A stretch of DNA of 64,000 nucleotides. Origin: Butyrivibrio hungatei DSM 14810 (GTDB taxonomy: Bacteria; Bacillota; Clostridia; Lachnospirales; Lachnospiraceae). This document shows, one piece after another, positions 18,475 to 26,729 of the stretch. The position numbers and the translations under genes are program-made. The notes beneath the pieces were generated by a model that had not been told where the DNA came from, searched no databases, and was given only the letters and a program-made list of their open reading frames with translations. The stretch covers positions 115,058 to 179,057 of the forward strand of contig NZ_FRDH01000008.1 in assembly GCF_900143205.1 (NCBI RefSeq). Direction: 5' to 3'. Each line of letters starts with the position of its first letter. Position 1 is the first letter of the stretch.

Positions 18475-19485
18475 TTAGTTTTCTTGCGAAATCTTTGCAC
18501 TAATTTTCTCGCTGATTTTTTGCTCAGTGAAGGTTACGCACTGAAGAATTGAATTCTTGACCTCAACTGCGTTAGCACTTCCGTGAGTCTTAACTACAAG
18601 ACCTTTTAGTCCCAGCATAGGGGCTCCGCCGTACTGATCCATGCTATAGTTTGAAAGTGACTTTTTGAGATCATCCTTAATAAGAAGTGCACCAATCTTG
18701 GTCTTGAGACTACTCATAAGACTCTTCTTGATAACATGCATAAGTGACTTGGCAACGCCCTCGTACATCTTGAGAATAACGTTACCAGTGAAAGCCTCGC
18801 ATACGATAACGTCCGCGAAACCAGCTGGAATATCTCTAGCCTCGATGCTTCCAATAAAGTTAATATCCGGACAATTTTTAAGAAGCGGGAATGTCTCCTT
18901 AACAAGAGCGTTACCCTTCTCTTCCTCAGCACCAATGTTGACGATAGCAACTGTTGGATTCTTGATGCCCATGATATTCTCCATGTATACAGTTCCCATC
19001 TTGGCAAACTGAACAAGATGATTGGATCTGGCATCAACATTTGCGCCGCAATCTATAAGTAGTGAGCTTCCCTTCTCCGTAGGAATAAGTGGAGCAAGTG
19101 GTGCTCTGTCTACACCCTTTAATCTGCCTACGATAACCTGTCCACCTACAAGTGTAGCGCCGGTACTACCAGCTGAAACATAAGCATCTGCCTCACCATG
19201 ATTGACCATGTACATAGCCTTAACGATGGATGAGTCTTTCTTTTTTCTGATGGCCATTACTGGTGGCTCAGCCATCTCTATAACCTCAGTAGCATCAACA
19301 ATCTCGATTTTTTCCTTGTCATACTGATATGCTGAGAGTTCCTTCTCAACAACTTCCTTCTGACCAACAAGGAAAACCTTAAGATTAGCTGACTCACTGA
19401 CAGCATCAACAGCTCCTTTTACTGTGACAAATGGAGCATTGTCTCCACCCATTGCATCAACAGCAACTCTTACAAGCTCTGACAT
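18475..19485 (-). CDS. plsX: Phosphate acyltransferase PlsX
   Basis: The 336-residue protein starts with RVAVDAMGGDNAP and has the ADAYVSAGSTGA and CEAFTGNVILKM segments of PlsX. It makes acyl-phosphate from acyl-ACP for the PlsY step of phospholipid synthesis. A GGGGGA ribosome binding site precedes the ATG. It lies between rpmF and acpP. Confidence 0.96.
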   Translation of the reverse strand: MSELVRVAVDAMGGDNAPFVTVKGAVDAVSESANLKVFLVGQKEVVEKELSAYQYDKEKIEIVDATEVIEMAEPPVMAIRKKKDSSIVKAMYMVNHGEADAYVSAGSTGATLVGGQVIVGRLKGVDRAPLAPLIPTEKGSSLLIDCGANVDARSNHLVQFAKMGTVYMENIMGIKNPTVAIVNIGAEEEKGNALVKETFPLLKNCPDINFIGSIEARDIPAGFADVIVCEAFTGNVILKMYEGVAKSLMHVIKKSLMSSLKTKIGALLIKDDLKKSLSNYSMDQYGGAPMLGLKGLVVKTHGSANAVEVKNSILQCVTFTEQKISEKISAKISQEN

Positions 19486-19588
19486 GTACGCATCCCCCTG
19501 TCTGATTTTTGACTTATTCTAATATACTAGGTTAAAAACCAAAAATCAATAGAATAAAAAAGCAATATTTGGGGGATTTTAAGCATAA

Positions 19589-19619
19589 CAAAAGGCTCTC
19601 CGAATCAAATCGGAAAGCC
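19589..19619 (-). terminator. Terminator-like hairpin between rpmF and plsX
   Basis: AAGGCTCTCCGA and TCGGAAAGCCTT form a 12-bp stem with one mismatch; on the minus strand it is followed by TTTTGTT. It probably reduces read-through from the highly expressed L32 gene into plsX. Confidence 0.6.
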
Positions 19620-19656
19620 TTATAAATCGGAACATATAAGGTGAAACAAAAACTAA

Positions 19657-19839
19657 TTAAGCCTCAACTTCTACAATGCTCTTCTTGTTATAATAGCCGC
19701 ACTTCTTGCATGCCATATGTGGCTGCATAAGAGCTCCACAATGACTGCACTTAACAAGAGTTGGAGCTGTCATTTTCCAGTTAGCTCTTCTCTGGTCTCT
19801 GTGGCCTTTTGATGACTTATTCTTTGGGCAGATTGACAT
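19657..19839 (-). CDS. rpmF: 50S ribosomal protein L32 (zinc-binding form)
   Basis: The 60-residue protein has the L32 N-terminus (CPKNKSSKGHRDQRRANWKM) and two CxxC pairs (CSHC and CKKC), the zinc-binding form. It is the first gene of the lipid/chromosome cluster and has a good promoter upstream. A strong GGAGGTG site precedes the ATG. Confidence 0.97.
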   Translation of the reverse strand: MSICPKNKSSKGHRDQRRANWKMTAPTLVKCSHCGALMQPHMACKKCGYYNKKSIVEVEA

Positions 19840-19927
19840 TTGAGTAACACCTCCTTACAGTAACCGTATAAGAAACTGCCTATGTTTTAAGGCAATTGTT
19901 TACGTTTATTCATTAGCATACCTATGT

Positions 19928-19956
19928 AGTATACCCATGAGACTACTATTTGTCAA
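19928..19956 (-). promoter_or_regulatory. Sigma-A promoter of rpmF
   Basis: On the minus strand a perfect TTGACA (19951-19956) and TATACT (19928-19933) are spaced by exactly 17 nt, about 90 nt before the rpmF ATG. It lies immediately after the end of the upstream thioesterase gene. Confidence 0.85.
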
Positions 19957-19964
19957 CAGTTTTT

Positions 19965-20423
19965 TTATTGACCAATTTTAAGATTGTCTTCAAGAACATT
20001 TACCTTGCTTGCAAAAAATGAAAACTCACCGCTATCAAGGAGATTTCCACTATCATCAGTGACTCTGATATCAAATACAAGAATATGTTTGCCGGTCTTT
20101 AGCTTCATGCACTCACAATAAATATATTCTGTATTAACTGCAGGCAAAAGAAAATTAAGATTGGCAGAAACTGTTGTCACATATCTTCCACTCATACTTC
20201 CTGTTGCCCCGGCCATGGCATCTACAAATGAAAGAAGTGCTCCGCCGTGGATACTTCCATAGCTGTTGTGAAGCCTCTCATCGCATTTGATCCTGGACTT
20301 ACTATAGGTACTACTAAGTTCAAGGATCTCAAAACCAATAAACTGGTTGTACTTGTTGCCATAAAGCTCAGCTATAAGCTTTTCTCTAATGGCATTTTCT
20401 TTTTCATTTCTTGCTTTTCTCAT
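19965..20423 (-). CDS. PaaI-family hotdog thioesterase
   Basis: The 152-residue protein has the hotdog-fold motif of PaaI-like acyl-CoA thioesterases (HNSYGSIHGGALLSFVDAMAG, of which the HGG and following Asp are the catalytic region). It should hydrolyse a small or aromatic acyl-CoA; the substrate is not evident. It lies 17 nt after the esterase gene, so the AraC, esterase and thioesterase genes are probably one operon. Confidence 0.85.
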   Translation of the reverse strand: MRKARNEKENAIREKLIAELYGNKYNQFIGFEILELSSTYSKSRIKCDERLHNSYGSIHGGALLSFVDAMAGATGSMSGRYVTTVSANLNFLLPAVNTEYIYCECMKLKTGKHILVFDIRVTDDSGNLLDSGEFSFFASKVNVLEDNLKIGQ

Positions 20424-20440
20424 TACTAAATTAACTCCAA

Positions 20441-21559
20441 TTAAAGATTAATTATTTCTTTTATATAATCCGCGAGAACTTTGCTGGCTTCAAGATGTGC
20501 TTGCGCTCCAGGATGCATATGTGCGCCAAAGGTTCTCATTGTGGTATTTGGAAGCTGGAAGAAAGATACGTTGTTATCTCCGCTCTTTTCTCTATATTTG
20601 TTAATTGCCTCTGTAAGTGTCAGATTAAGATTGCTTCCAAGCATTCCGTAAGCCCAGATAATATGAGCATGATGATTATGTTTTCTAAGCATCTCAAGGA
20701 AAGAAATTGCTGCATTGACAACCTTAAGCTCATCTTCTCTATTATAAGAACCATCTTCATTCTTGCGCTGCTTGAACGTAGCTCCAAGCTCTTCAATATA
20801 AAGAGGCGGCTGTTCAAAGGCTGAAGCATCATTTGTTCCAAGGTTAACTACGATAACATCAGGCTGCCAGCTGTCAAAATCGTAAGGATCCTGTGTTCCA
20901 AGAGCCTCATTAGAAGGTCCCATAGCAAGGCCACAAACCTTTTCATATATTGAAGGAATGTTATGTCTTACATCATTATCCCAGCCGCAGAAAACTCCCC
21001 AGCCTCCCTGAGAAACAATGTGGTAGTCAGCATTTAAGGCCTTAGCTGTCATTGTAGCATAGTTGACAGAAGCGCTCATGTACATTGCAAGCCAGTCTAC
21101 ATCAGTGACTGCTCCGTAGCTGCCCTCGCCAGATGTGATACTGTCTCCGATAAATTCAATCTTAAGATCATACTTAGGAACTTCCATAAACTCGCCGTCA
21201 AGTCTAAAGCCCTTAACAAGCACCTTGCACTTGTCATCCTCGCTCATGGCCTGAAGTTCTCTATAGAATCTAACTCTTTTAGGAGTATCAGGATTCATAT
21301 TTCTAAAAAGACAAATGCTGTGCTCTCCAGCAAGGACCATCTGTCTACCCATGAAAGCGCCGTTGAGCTCATAGGCAACCCATGGTTCATGGAAATCATT
21401 GTCAGTTTCAAAATCGATCCAAAGATCAGAACCTGTAACAACAACCTCTACTGCGCTACCATTGAACAAAAGAGGAAGCGGATCTCTCACCTTTCCTAGT
21501 CTTCCAAAAATATTGATATTCTCAACTTCACTGATAGGTACAAATCTTAATTCTGCCAT
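20441..21559 (-). CDS. Cytoplasmic SGNH/GDSL esterase, CE2-like
   Basis: The 372-residue protein has an N-terminal beta-sandwich-like region (residues 1-120) and a C-terminal SGNH hydrolase fold: EFIGDSITSGEG with the nucleophilic Ser (about residue 141), VVNLGTNDAS for the Gly and Asn blocks, and HMHPGAQAH for the catalytic His. This two-domain layout is that of carbohydrate esterase family 2, which removes acetyl groups from xylan and other sugars. No signal peptide is present, so it would act on imported acetylated oligosaccharides. It follows an AraC regulator by 36 nt. Confidence 0.85.
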   Translation of the reverse strand: MAELRFVPISEVENINIFGRLGKVRDPLPLLFNGSAVEVVVTGSDLWIDFETDNDFHEPWVAYELNGAFMGRQMVLAGEHSICLFRNMNPDTPKRVRFYRELQAMSEDDKCKVLVKGFRLDGEFMEVPKYDLKIEFIGDSITSGEGSYGAVTDVDWLAMYMSASVNYATMTAKALNADYHIVSQGGWGVFCGWDNDVRHNIPSIYEKVCGLAMGPSNEALGTQDPYDFDSWQPDVIVVNLGTNDASAFEQPPLYIEELGATFKQRKNEDGSYNREDELKVVNAAISFLEMLRKHNHHAHIIWAYGMLGSNLNLTLTEAINKYREKSGDNNVSFFQLPNTTMRTFGAHMHPGAQAHLEASKVLADYIKEIINL

Positions 21560-21595
21560 GTTAGCCCCCTTGTTGTTTAGTATAAGTACCTCTTA

Positions 21596-22456
21596 TCATC
21601 TGTTGCAATTCTGAGAGTATTTCTTTGGAGAAATGCCCACAGACTTGGTGAATGACTTAAGGAAATTGCTGTAATCACTAAATCCGCATCTTTCGCAGAC
21701 TTCACTGACACCAATACCTTCTGCTAAAAGAGATTTAGCAATAGAAATTCTCCTGGCAGTCATATACTTATTGATTGTAGTACCAGTTGCAGACTTAAAC
21801 AATCTGCAAATGTAAGATTCGCTGATAAAGAACTGCTTGGAAAGATCCCCTATACTGATCGGATACTGAATATTATTGTTAAGATATGAAAGTATGGCAT
21901 CGACCTGATCATTATAGGTAGAAACCTTGTTAGGCACATTATCACTAAGCTTATTATTGATGATCTGGTTGATCATAACAAAAAGCTCAGTAAAAGTAGC
22001 CTTTTCAAGCAGATCATGGCCATAATCATTACTTGAAAGGATCTTATTTACAAAATAAAGAAATCTACTCTGCTGTTCAGAAGTAAGACTTATCTTGTGG
22101 GAAAACTCCTCCGTTCTTTTTTGGAAACACGCATCAAGATTGGTCTCATTAGACGATATACTCCGCATAAAGTCAGGGTCTATCATGATGACGATCCTCT
22201 CGTGAAGTTCTTGATCTATCTGAGTCAGATAATGGGAATCATACTGATTGATCAGGAAAAGATCTCCTGGCGCAATATCATAGATCTTATTATCGATAAG
22301 AAACTGTTTGCCTCCGGAAATTGAAAAATAGACTTCATAGCAGTCATGGATATGCATCTCCATGGCCTTCTCATCCTTATACAAGTGGGCAATACTGAAA
22401 TACTTATTTTCAATACTTGCCGCCATAGCGTCCTTGCACGAATTTAGTTCTCTCAT
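21596..22456 (-). CDS. AraC-family transcriptional regulator
   Basis: The 286-residue protein has an N-terminal cupin sensor (MHIHDCYEVYFSISGGKQFL) and a C-terminal double helix-turn-helix (residues 185-286) with FFISESYICRLFKSATG and CERCGFSDYSNFLKSF. AAAGAGGT precedes the ATG. By position it likely controls the esterase and thioesterase genes that follow on the same strand, in response to a sugar; this is inference. Confidence 0.88.
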   Translation of the reverse strand: MRELNSCKDAMAASIENKYFSIAHLYKDEKAMEMHIHDCYEVYFSISGGKQFLIDNKIYDIAPGDLFLINQYDSHYLTQIDQELHERIVIMIDPDFMRSISSNETNLDACFQKRTEEFSHKISLTSEQQSRFLYFVNKILSSNDYGHDLLEKATFTELFVMINQIINNKLSDNVPNKVSTYNDQVDAILSYLNNNIQYPISIGDLSKQFFISESYICRLFKSATGTTINKYMTARRISIAKSLLAEGIGVSEVCERCGFSDYSNFLKSFTKSVGISPKKYSQNCNR

Positions 22457-22581
22457 TACTACCTCTTTATTTCAATATAATCTAAAATATAATACCATTA
22501 TGTTATAGTAATGCTTCACTATTTTCAAGTTTTTTATATTATTCGTGCGCTTTTTAAGAAAATATAAGAATTGAACAATTA

Positions 22582-22610
22582 TTTACATATTAAGAATAAT
22601 TTCATATCAT
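22582..22610 (+). promoter_or_regulatory. Candidate sigma-A promoter of the GGDEF gene
   Basis: TTTACA and TATCAT are spaced by 17 nt, 77 nt before the start codon. The 230-nt gap between the divergent AraC and GGDEF genes also holds TTATCCGTTA at 22630-22639, a ten-base string also found before the ECF sigma gene at 54.3 kb. Confidence 0.4.
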
Positions 22611-22686
22611 TTTAACGTCACTTTCACTTTTATCCGTTAAAATAAAAGCGAAGTTTATAAATTAGTCAAATATTAAAGGTGATACC

Positions 22687-24066
22687 ATGAATTATTCAGA
22701 ATTCATAAAATCTATCCCAATGCCCGCCTGCATCTTAAGTATTGAAAAAAAACAAGATAACAACATGGGTGATATTCGAATTGCTTATGCAAACGATATA
22801 TACAAAGCCAACAATCCTCCCCACTATTATGATGGTATCATTTATAGTGAGCTTGTTCCAAAGGAAAGAAATTTTGAAACCTTCTCCTATATTTCCGCGT
22901 TTGAGCATAAACAAATGCATGCTTATGTTGAAATTGTCAGCATGGGTATATGGATGGAGCAATTCTATACTCCCCTTGTCTCAGATAATGAAAATATTGG
23001 CTTTTGCATGTTTTCGTATTCATTCACTGAAAACGCAACACCTGAAAAATTAGGAAATGTAAATATAAGTACTGCTAATTCTGTTTTAAAAAGTTGTGCT
23101 CTTTTTAGAACGTCTAACAGTTTTAAAGAAGCAGCTGATTCTGTAATAGAAGAACTAGCTCAAAAAAGTGGTGCTCTTTCAGCCATACTTCTAAGCGTCG
23201 ATGAAGAAACTAAAACTGTATCCTACATAAGTGGAAAAAACATCGGCCGAAATGATGAAGAAGCTAAGAAACTGATTAGTGCTATTCCATATGAAGTAGT
23301 AATGTCATGGAAAAAAACTGTATCAGGTACAAATTGTCTTGTAATTCAAAATGAAGCTGACATGGAAGAATTATCAAAAAGAAATAAAGATTGGGCCGAT
23401 TCCCTAAAAGGAGCAAATGTAAATTCGCTATGTTTTGTTCCTCTTTATCACAACAAATATCCAATTGGTTATCTCTATGTAGTAAATTTTGATACTAATA
23501 GAACTCCAGAAGTGAAAGAGTTAATTGAACTTACTTCATTTTTTTTGGCGGCAGAACTTAACAGCCATAATCTCATGGAAAAATTAGAATTTGTTAGTAA
23601 AACAGATATGCTAACAGGTGTATTTAATAGAAACGCGATGAACCTCAGAGTTGATGATTTTGTTGCAGATAAAGAGCTCTCCTCTAAACCATTTGGAGTA
23701 GCATTTGTAGATCTAAACGGATTAAAAAGAAGGAATGATGACTATGGTCATGAAGCAGGTGACCACATGCTATGGGCTACAGCTCAAGCCCTAAAAGAAG
23801 TGTTTTCAAAGGACGAGATATACCGAGCAGGTGGTGATGAATTCAGTGTTATTTGTCATAATAATTCAGAAAAAGATTTTAACGATAAGATAAATAGTAT
23901 AAAAGAAAAAACCACCTATCCATCAGACATCCCTTGTGCAATAGGTAAATACTATACGCCAACTGGTGGAGACATCAGACTAGCTATGCATTATGCAGAT
24001 GTCGAGATGTACAAAAATAAAGAGCAGTTTTATAAAGAGCACCCCGAATTAAAGGCAAGAAAATAA
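22687..24066 (+). CDS. Diguanylate cyclase with PAS-like and GAF-like sensor regions
   Basis: The 459-residue soluble protein has an N-terminal region resembling PAS (about 1-125), a GAF-like region (about 130-300) and a GGDEF domain (about 305-459) with an intact GGDEF at residues 382-386. It should make cyclic di-GMP from two GTP. The four residues five positions before GGDEF are SKDE, so the RxxD inhibitory site is absent. No membrane segment is seen, so the signal is intracellular. AAGGTG lies 5-6 nt before the ATG. Its target is not evident from neighbours. Confidence 0.9.
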   Translation: MNYSEFIKSIPMPACILSIEKKQDNNMGDIRIAYANDIYKANNPPHYYDGIIYSELVPKERNFETFSYISAFEHKQMHAYVEIVSMGIWMEQFYTPLVSDNENIGFCMFSYSFTENATPEKLGNVNISTANSVLKSCALFRTSNSFKEAADSVIEELAQKSGALSAILLSVDEETKTVSYISGKNIGRNDEEAKKLISAIPYEVVMSWKKTVSGTNCLVIQNEADMEELSKRNKDWADSLKGANVNSLCFVPLYHNKYPIGYLYVVNFDTNRTPEVKELIELTSFFLAAELNSHNLMEKLEFVSKTDMLTGVFNRNAMNLRVDDFVADKELSSKPFGVAFVDLNGLKRRNDDYGHEAGDHMLWATAQALKEVFSKDEIYRAGGDEFSVICHNNSEKDFNDKINSIKEKTTYPSDIPCAIGKYYTPTGGDIRLAMHYADVEMYKNKEQFYKEHPELKARK

Positions 24067-24102
24067 AAAGTCAATCGCATCAAAATGATGCGATTGACTT
24101 TT
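24066..24102. terminator. Bidirectional terminator between GGDEF gene and ackA
   Basis: A 16-bp perfect stem (AAAAGTCAATCGCATC / GATGCGATTGACTTTT) with a 5-nt loop lies between the two convergent genes. A-run and T-run on the two sides let it work for both strands. Confidence 0.92.
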
Positions 24103-24116
24103 ATCAGTTTAAAAGA

Positions 24117-25313
24117 TTATTTGCAAAGAGCAACTGTATCACGTGCAATTGCAAGCTCTTCATTTGTAGGAACAACTAAAAGAGTAACCTTACTATCTGG
24201 AGTAGAGATTGTCTTCTCCTCGCCGCGAACCTTGTTGGCCTCTACATCGATCTTGGCACCAATGAATCCAAGTCTATCACAGATGAGCTTACGAACAAAT
24301 CCGCTGTTCTCACCAACACCAGCAGTGAAGCAGATAGCATCAACGCCGCCCATAGCAGCTGTATATGAGCCAATGTACTTAACTACTCTGTATACAAAAG
24401 CATCAACTGCTCTTCTTGCTCCAGCATGTCCGTTATTGTAACCTTCCTCCAGATCTCTGAAATCAGATGAAAGATCATCAGAAAGACCAAATACACCAGA
24501 CTTCTTGTTAAGAAGGTTAGTAACATCAGCAACTGTAGAATTCTCTTTCTTCATGATGAACTCTACTACTGAAGGATCGATATCACCTGATCTTGTTCCC
24601 ATGATAAGACCCTCAAGTGGAGTAAGTCCCATTGATGTATCTACGCACTTACCACCGTCAACAGCTGAAATTGAAGCTCCATTTCCAAGGTGACAAACGA
24701 TGAGTTTAAGATCCTTCGCATCTTTTCCAAGGAGTTCAACAGCTCTCTTAGAAACATATGAATGGCTTGTTCCGTGGAAGCCGTATCTTCTGATGCCGTA
24801 CTTTTCATAGTATGAATATGGAAGTCCGTAAAGATATGCATCCTGAGGCATTGTCTGATGGAATGCTGTATCAAATACTGCAACCATAGGAACACCAGGC
24901 ATAACCTTCTGGCAAGCTCTGATACCAATGAGGTTTGCTGGATTATGAAGTGGTGCAAGATCTGAAACCTCTTCAATGGCCTTAATAACCTCTTCTGTGA
25001 TAACAACAGACTTTGTGAACTTCTCGCCGCCATGAACGATACGATGTCCAACAGCACCGATCTCTGAAAGTGAAGAAACAACGCCATTGTCCTTGTTAGT
25101 AAGAGCTTCGATAACGAGCTCAATTGCTTTATTATGGTCTGGCATAGGAGTAACTACTGTAACTTTATCCTTGCCTGCAGGTGTATAACTGATCTGGCTT
25201 CCGTCAATTCCGATTCTCTCGCATAATCCCTTGCAGATTACCTGCTCTGAGTCTGAATCAATAAGCTGGAACTTCAGTGATGAACTACCACAATTGATAA
25301 CCAAAATTTTCAT
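24117..25313 (-). CDS. ackA: Acetate kinase
   Basis: The 398-residue protein has both acetokinase signatures ([14 protein letters not shown] near the N-terminus; [12 protein letters not shown]) and the GAGVGENS-like [13 protein letters not shown] segment. It converts acetyl phosphate and ADP to acetate and ATP, the main ATP-yielding step of mixed-acid fermentation. The in-frame reading extends 20 codons upstream but AGGAGA lies 9-10 nt before the ATG at 25313, and MKILVINCG is the family N-terminus. No pta gene is adjacent, unlike in many Firmicutes. Confidence 0.96.
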   Translation of the reverse strand: MKILVINCGSSSLKFQLIDSDSEQVICKGLCERIGIDGSQISYTPAGKDKVTVVTPMPDHNKAIELVIEALTNKDNGVVSSLSEIGAVGHRIVHGGEKFTKSVVITEEVIKAIEEVSDLAPLHNPANLIGIRACQKVMPGVPMVAVFDTAFHQTMPQDAYLYGLPYSYYEKYGIRRYGFHGTSHSYVSKRAVELLGKDAKDLKLIVCHLGNGASISAVDGGKCVDTSMGLTPLEGLIMGTRSGDIDPSVVEFIMKKENSTVADVTNLLNKKSGVFGLSDDLSSDFRDLEEGYNNGHAGARRAVDAFVYRVVKYIGSYTAAMGGVDAICFTAGVGENSGFVRKLICDRLGFIGAKIDVEANKVRGEEKTISTPDSKVTLLVVPTNEELAIARDTVALCK

Positions 25314-25344
25314 TTTAAAGATTCTCCTAATTAAAATAAAATCT

Positions 25345-25373
25345 AATATATATTTACTAATATATTTTACCAA
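25345..25373 (-). promoter_or_regulatory. Likely sigma-A promoter of ackA
   Basis: On the minus strand TTGGTA (25368-25373) and TATATT (25345-25350) are separated by 17 nt, about 32 nt before the ackA ATG, in the spacer shared with the divergent tmcAL gene. Confidence 0.6.
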
Positions 25374-25440
25374 GGTATTATTTTATAACAAGGAAAAAGT
25401 TGCACAAAAATTGTATTTTATTGAAAGTGCTTACATTCAG

Positions 25441-26664
25441 ATGAAAACTGTAGCTGTAATTGCAGAATTTAATCCGTTTCACAACGGTCACAAATACATA
25501 TTGGAAAAAGCCAAAAAGGAAACTAATGCAGATAATCTCCTTGTAATAATGAGTGGTGATTTCGTTCAACGAGGCGCCCCTGCATTTTTAGACAAGTTTT
25601 CTAGAACTAATGCTGCTCTTAATTCAGGAGCAGATCTGATTTTGGAACTTCCAATTTATTATAGTCTTGGTAGCGCTGAGTATTTTGCTCAGGGCGCTGT
25701 TTCTATACTTGATAGACTAGGTATCGTAAATGATCTTTTTTTCGGAAGTGAATGTGACGACATATCTCTCCTGTCAGACATCGCAGATATTCTCGCAAAT
25801 GAGCCTGCTGATTTTAAATACATGCTAAAGGACAAGTTAAGAAGCGGAGACAGTTTTGCCCTTGCCCGTGAGAAAGCTGTATTACAGGCACTTCACACAG
25901 ATGATCCCAGGGTAAAAGATATTCTATCAAGCCCAAATAATATTCTTGCTCTTGAATATCTAAAGGCACTTAAAAAGCTAAATAGTTCAATAAAGCCTCA
26001 CTCCATAAAGCGTTTAGGCTCTGATTATAATTCAAAAGAACTGTCTGATATGCCAAGCGCAACCGCTATCCGTTCATATCTTGCAGAGAATAATAAAATA
26101 GTTCAAGACGAATTAAAGAAGATGGTTCCCGTAAGCTCTTTTGACAGTATAATAGATTACGATGGGCAATTCGGAAATACAGAAAACTTCACAAATCTCT
26201 TGTATTACAAGCTTTTTCAATCCAGAGAAAAAGGGCTTTTGGAATATCTTGATATAAACGAAGAATTATCAAACAAGATATTAGATGCGTCAGAGACTCT
26301 CATGTCCTTTGATGAGCTCTGCATCAAATGTAAGTCCAAGAATATGGCCTATTCAAGAATATCAAGAAGTCTTATGCACATCATACTTGATATGAAGGCC
26401 TCAAATATGGATGAATACAAAGCCGATGGTTATACAGGCTACGCTCGTATCCTTGGCATGAAAAAAGAAGTATCTCCTTGCATAAAAGAGATAAAAAATA
26501 TAGGAAACATCAAGATCTTTACTCAATTAAAAGAAGCCCCTGACCAACTTTCTGATTTGGAGATGAGGCTGCTTAACGAAACTCTTTTTGCAAATAAGTT
26601 ATACAGCCTTGAATTCAAAGGCAAAAACATAAACGAATATAGACTTCAACCGACAATTCTTTGA
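25441..26664 (+). CDS. tmcAL: tRNA(Met) cytidine acetate ligase TmcAL
   Basis: The 407-residue protein starts MKTVAVIAEFNPFHNGHKYI, with the HxGH nucleotidyltransferase motif, and contains SGDFVQRGAPAFLDKF and LDLILELP-like residues typical of the TmcAL/YlbM (DUF795) family. It uses acetate and ATP to acetylate the wobble cytidine of elongator tRNA-Met. A much longer in-frame reading begins at 25231 but crosses the ackA promoter and start, so the ATG at 25441 is used here; its ribosome binding site is weak. Next to ackA, it draws on the same acetate pool. Confidence 0.93.
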   Translation: MKTVAVIAEFNPFHNGHKYILEKAKKETNADNLLVIMSGDFVQRGAPAFLDKFSRTNAALNSGADLILELPIYYSLGSAEYFAQGAVSILDRLGIVNDLFFGSECDDISLLSDIADILANEPADFKYMLKDKLRSGDSFALAREKAVLQALHTDDPRVKDILSSPNNILALEYLKALKKLNSSIKPHSIKRLGSDYNSKELSDMPSATAIRSYLAENNKIVQDELKKMVPVSSFDSIIDYDGQFGNTENFTNLLYYKLFQSREKGLLEYLDINEELSNKILDASETLMSFDELCIKCKSKNMAYSRISRSLMHIILDMKASNMDEYKADGYTGYARILGMKKEVSPCIKEIKNIGNIKIFTQLKEAPDQLSDLEMRLLNETLFANKLYSLEFKGKNINEYRLQPTIL

Positions 26665-26680
26665 TTGAAGTCTATTTTTA
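26639..26680 (+). terminator. Terminator overlapping the 3' end of tmcAL
   Basis: ATAGACTTCAA (26639-26649) and TTGAAGTCTAT (26665-26675) form an 11-bp stem followed by TTTTTA. The left arm lies within the last codons of the gene, so the coding end is part of the hairpin. Confidence 0.75.
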
Positions 26681-26729
26681 TACGTGATAACATTATTATA
26701 TATGCTTTTATACACACTTGGAGGAAAAA

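Noticed and set aside
19490..19530. FapR-like operator before plsX
   Set aside because: CTAGTATATTAG is a short palindrome in the right place but departs from the FapR consensus too much to call.
25231..25440. N-terminal extension of TmcAL by 70 codons
   Set aside because: It would overlap the ackA start and promoter, has Lys/Ile/Leu-rich nonsense composition, and the family N-terminus is at 25441.
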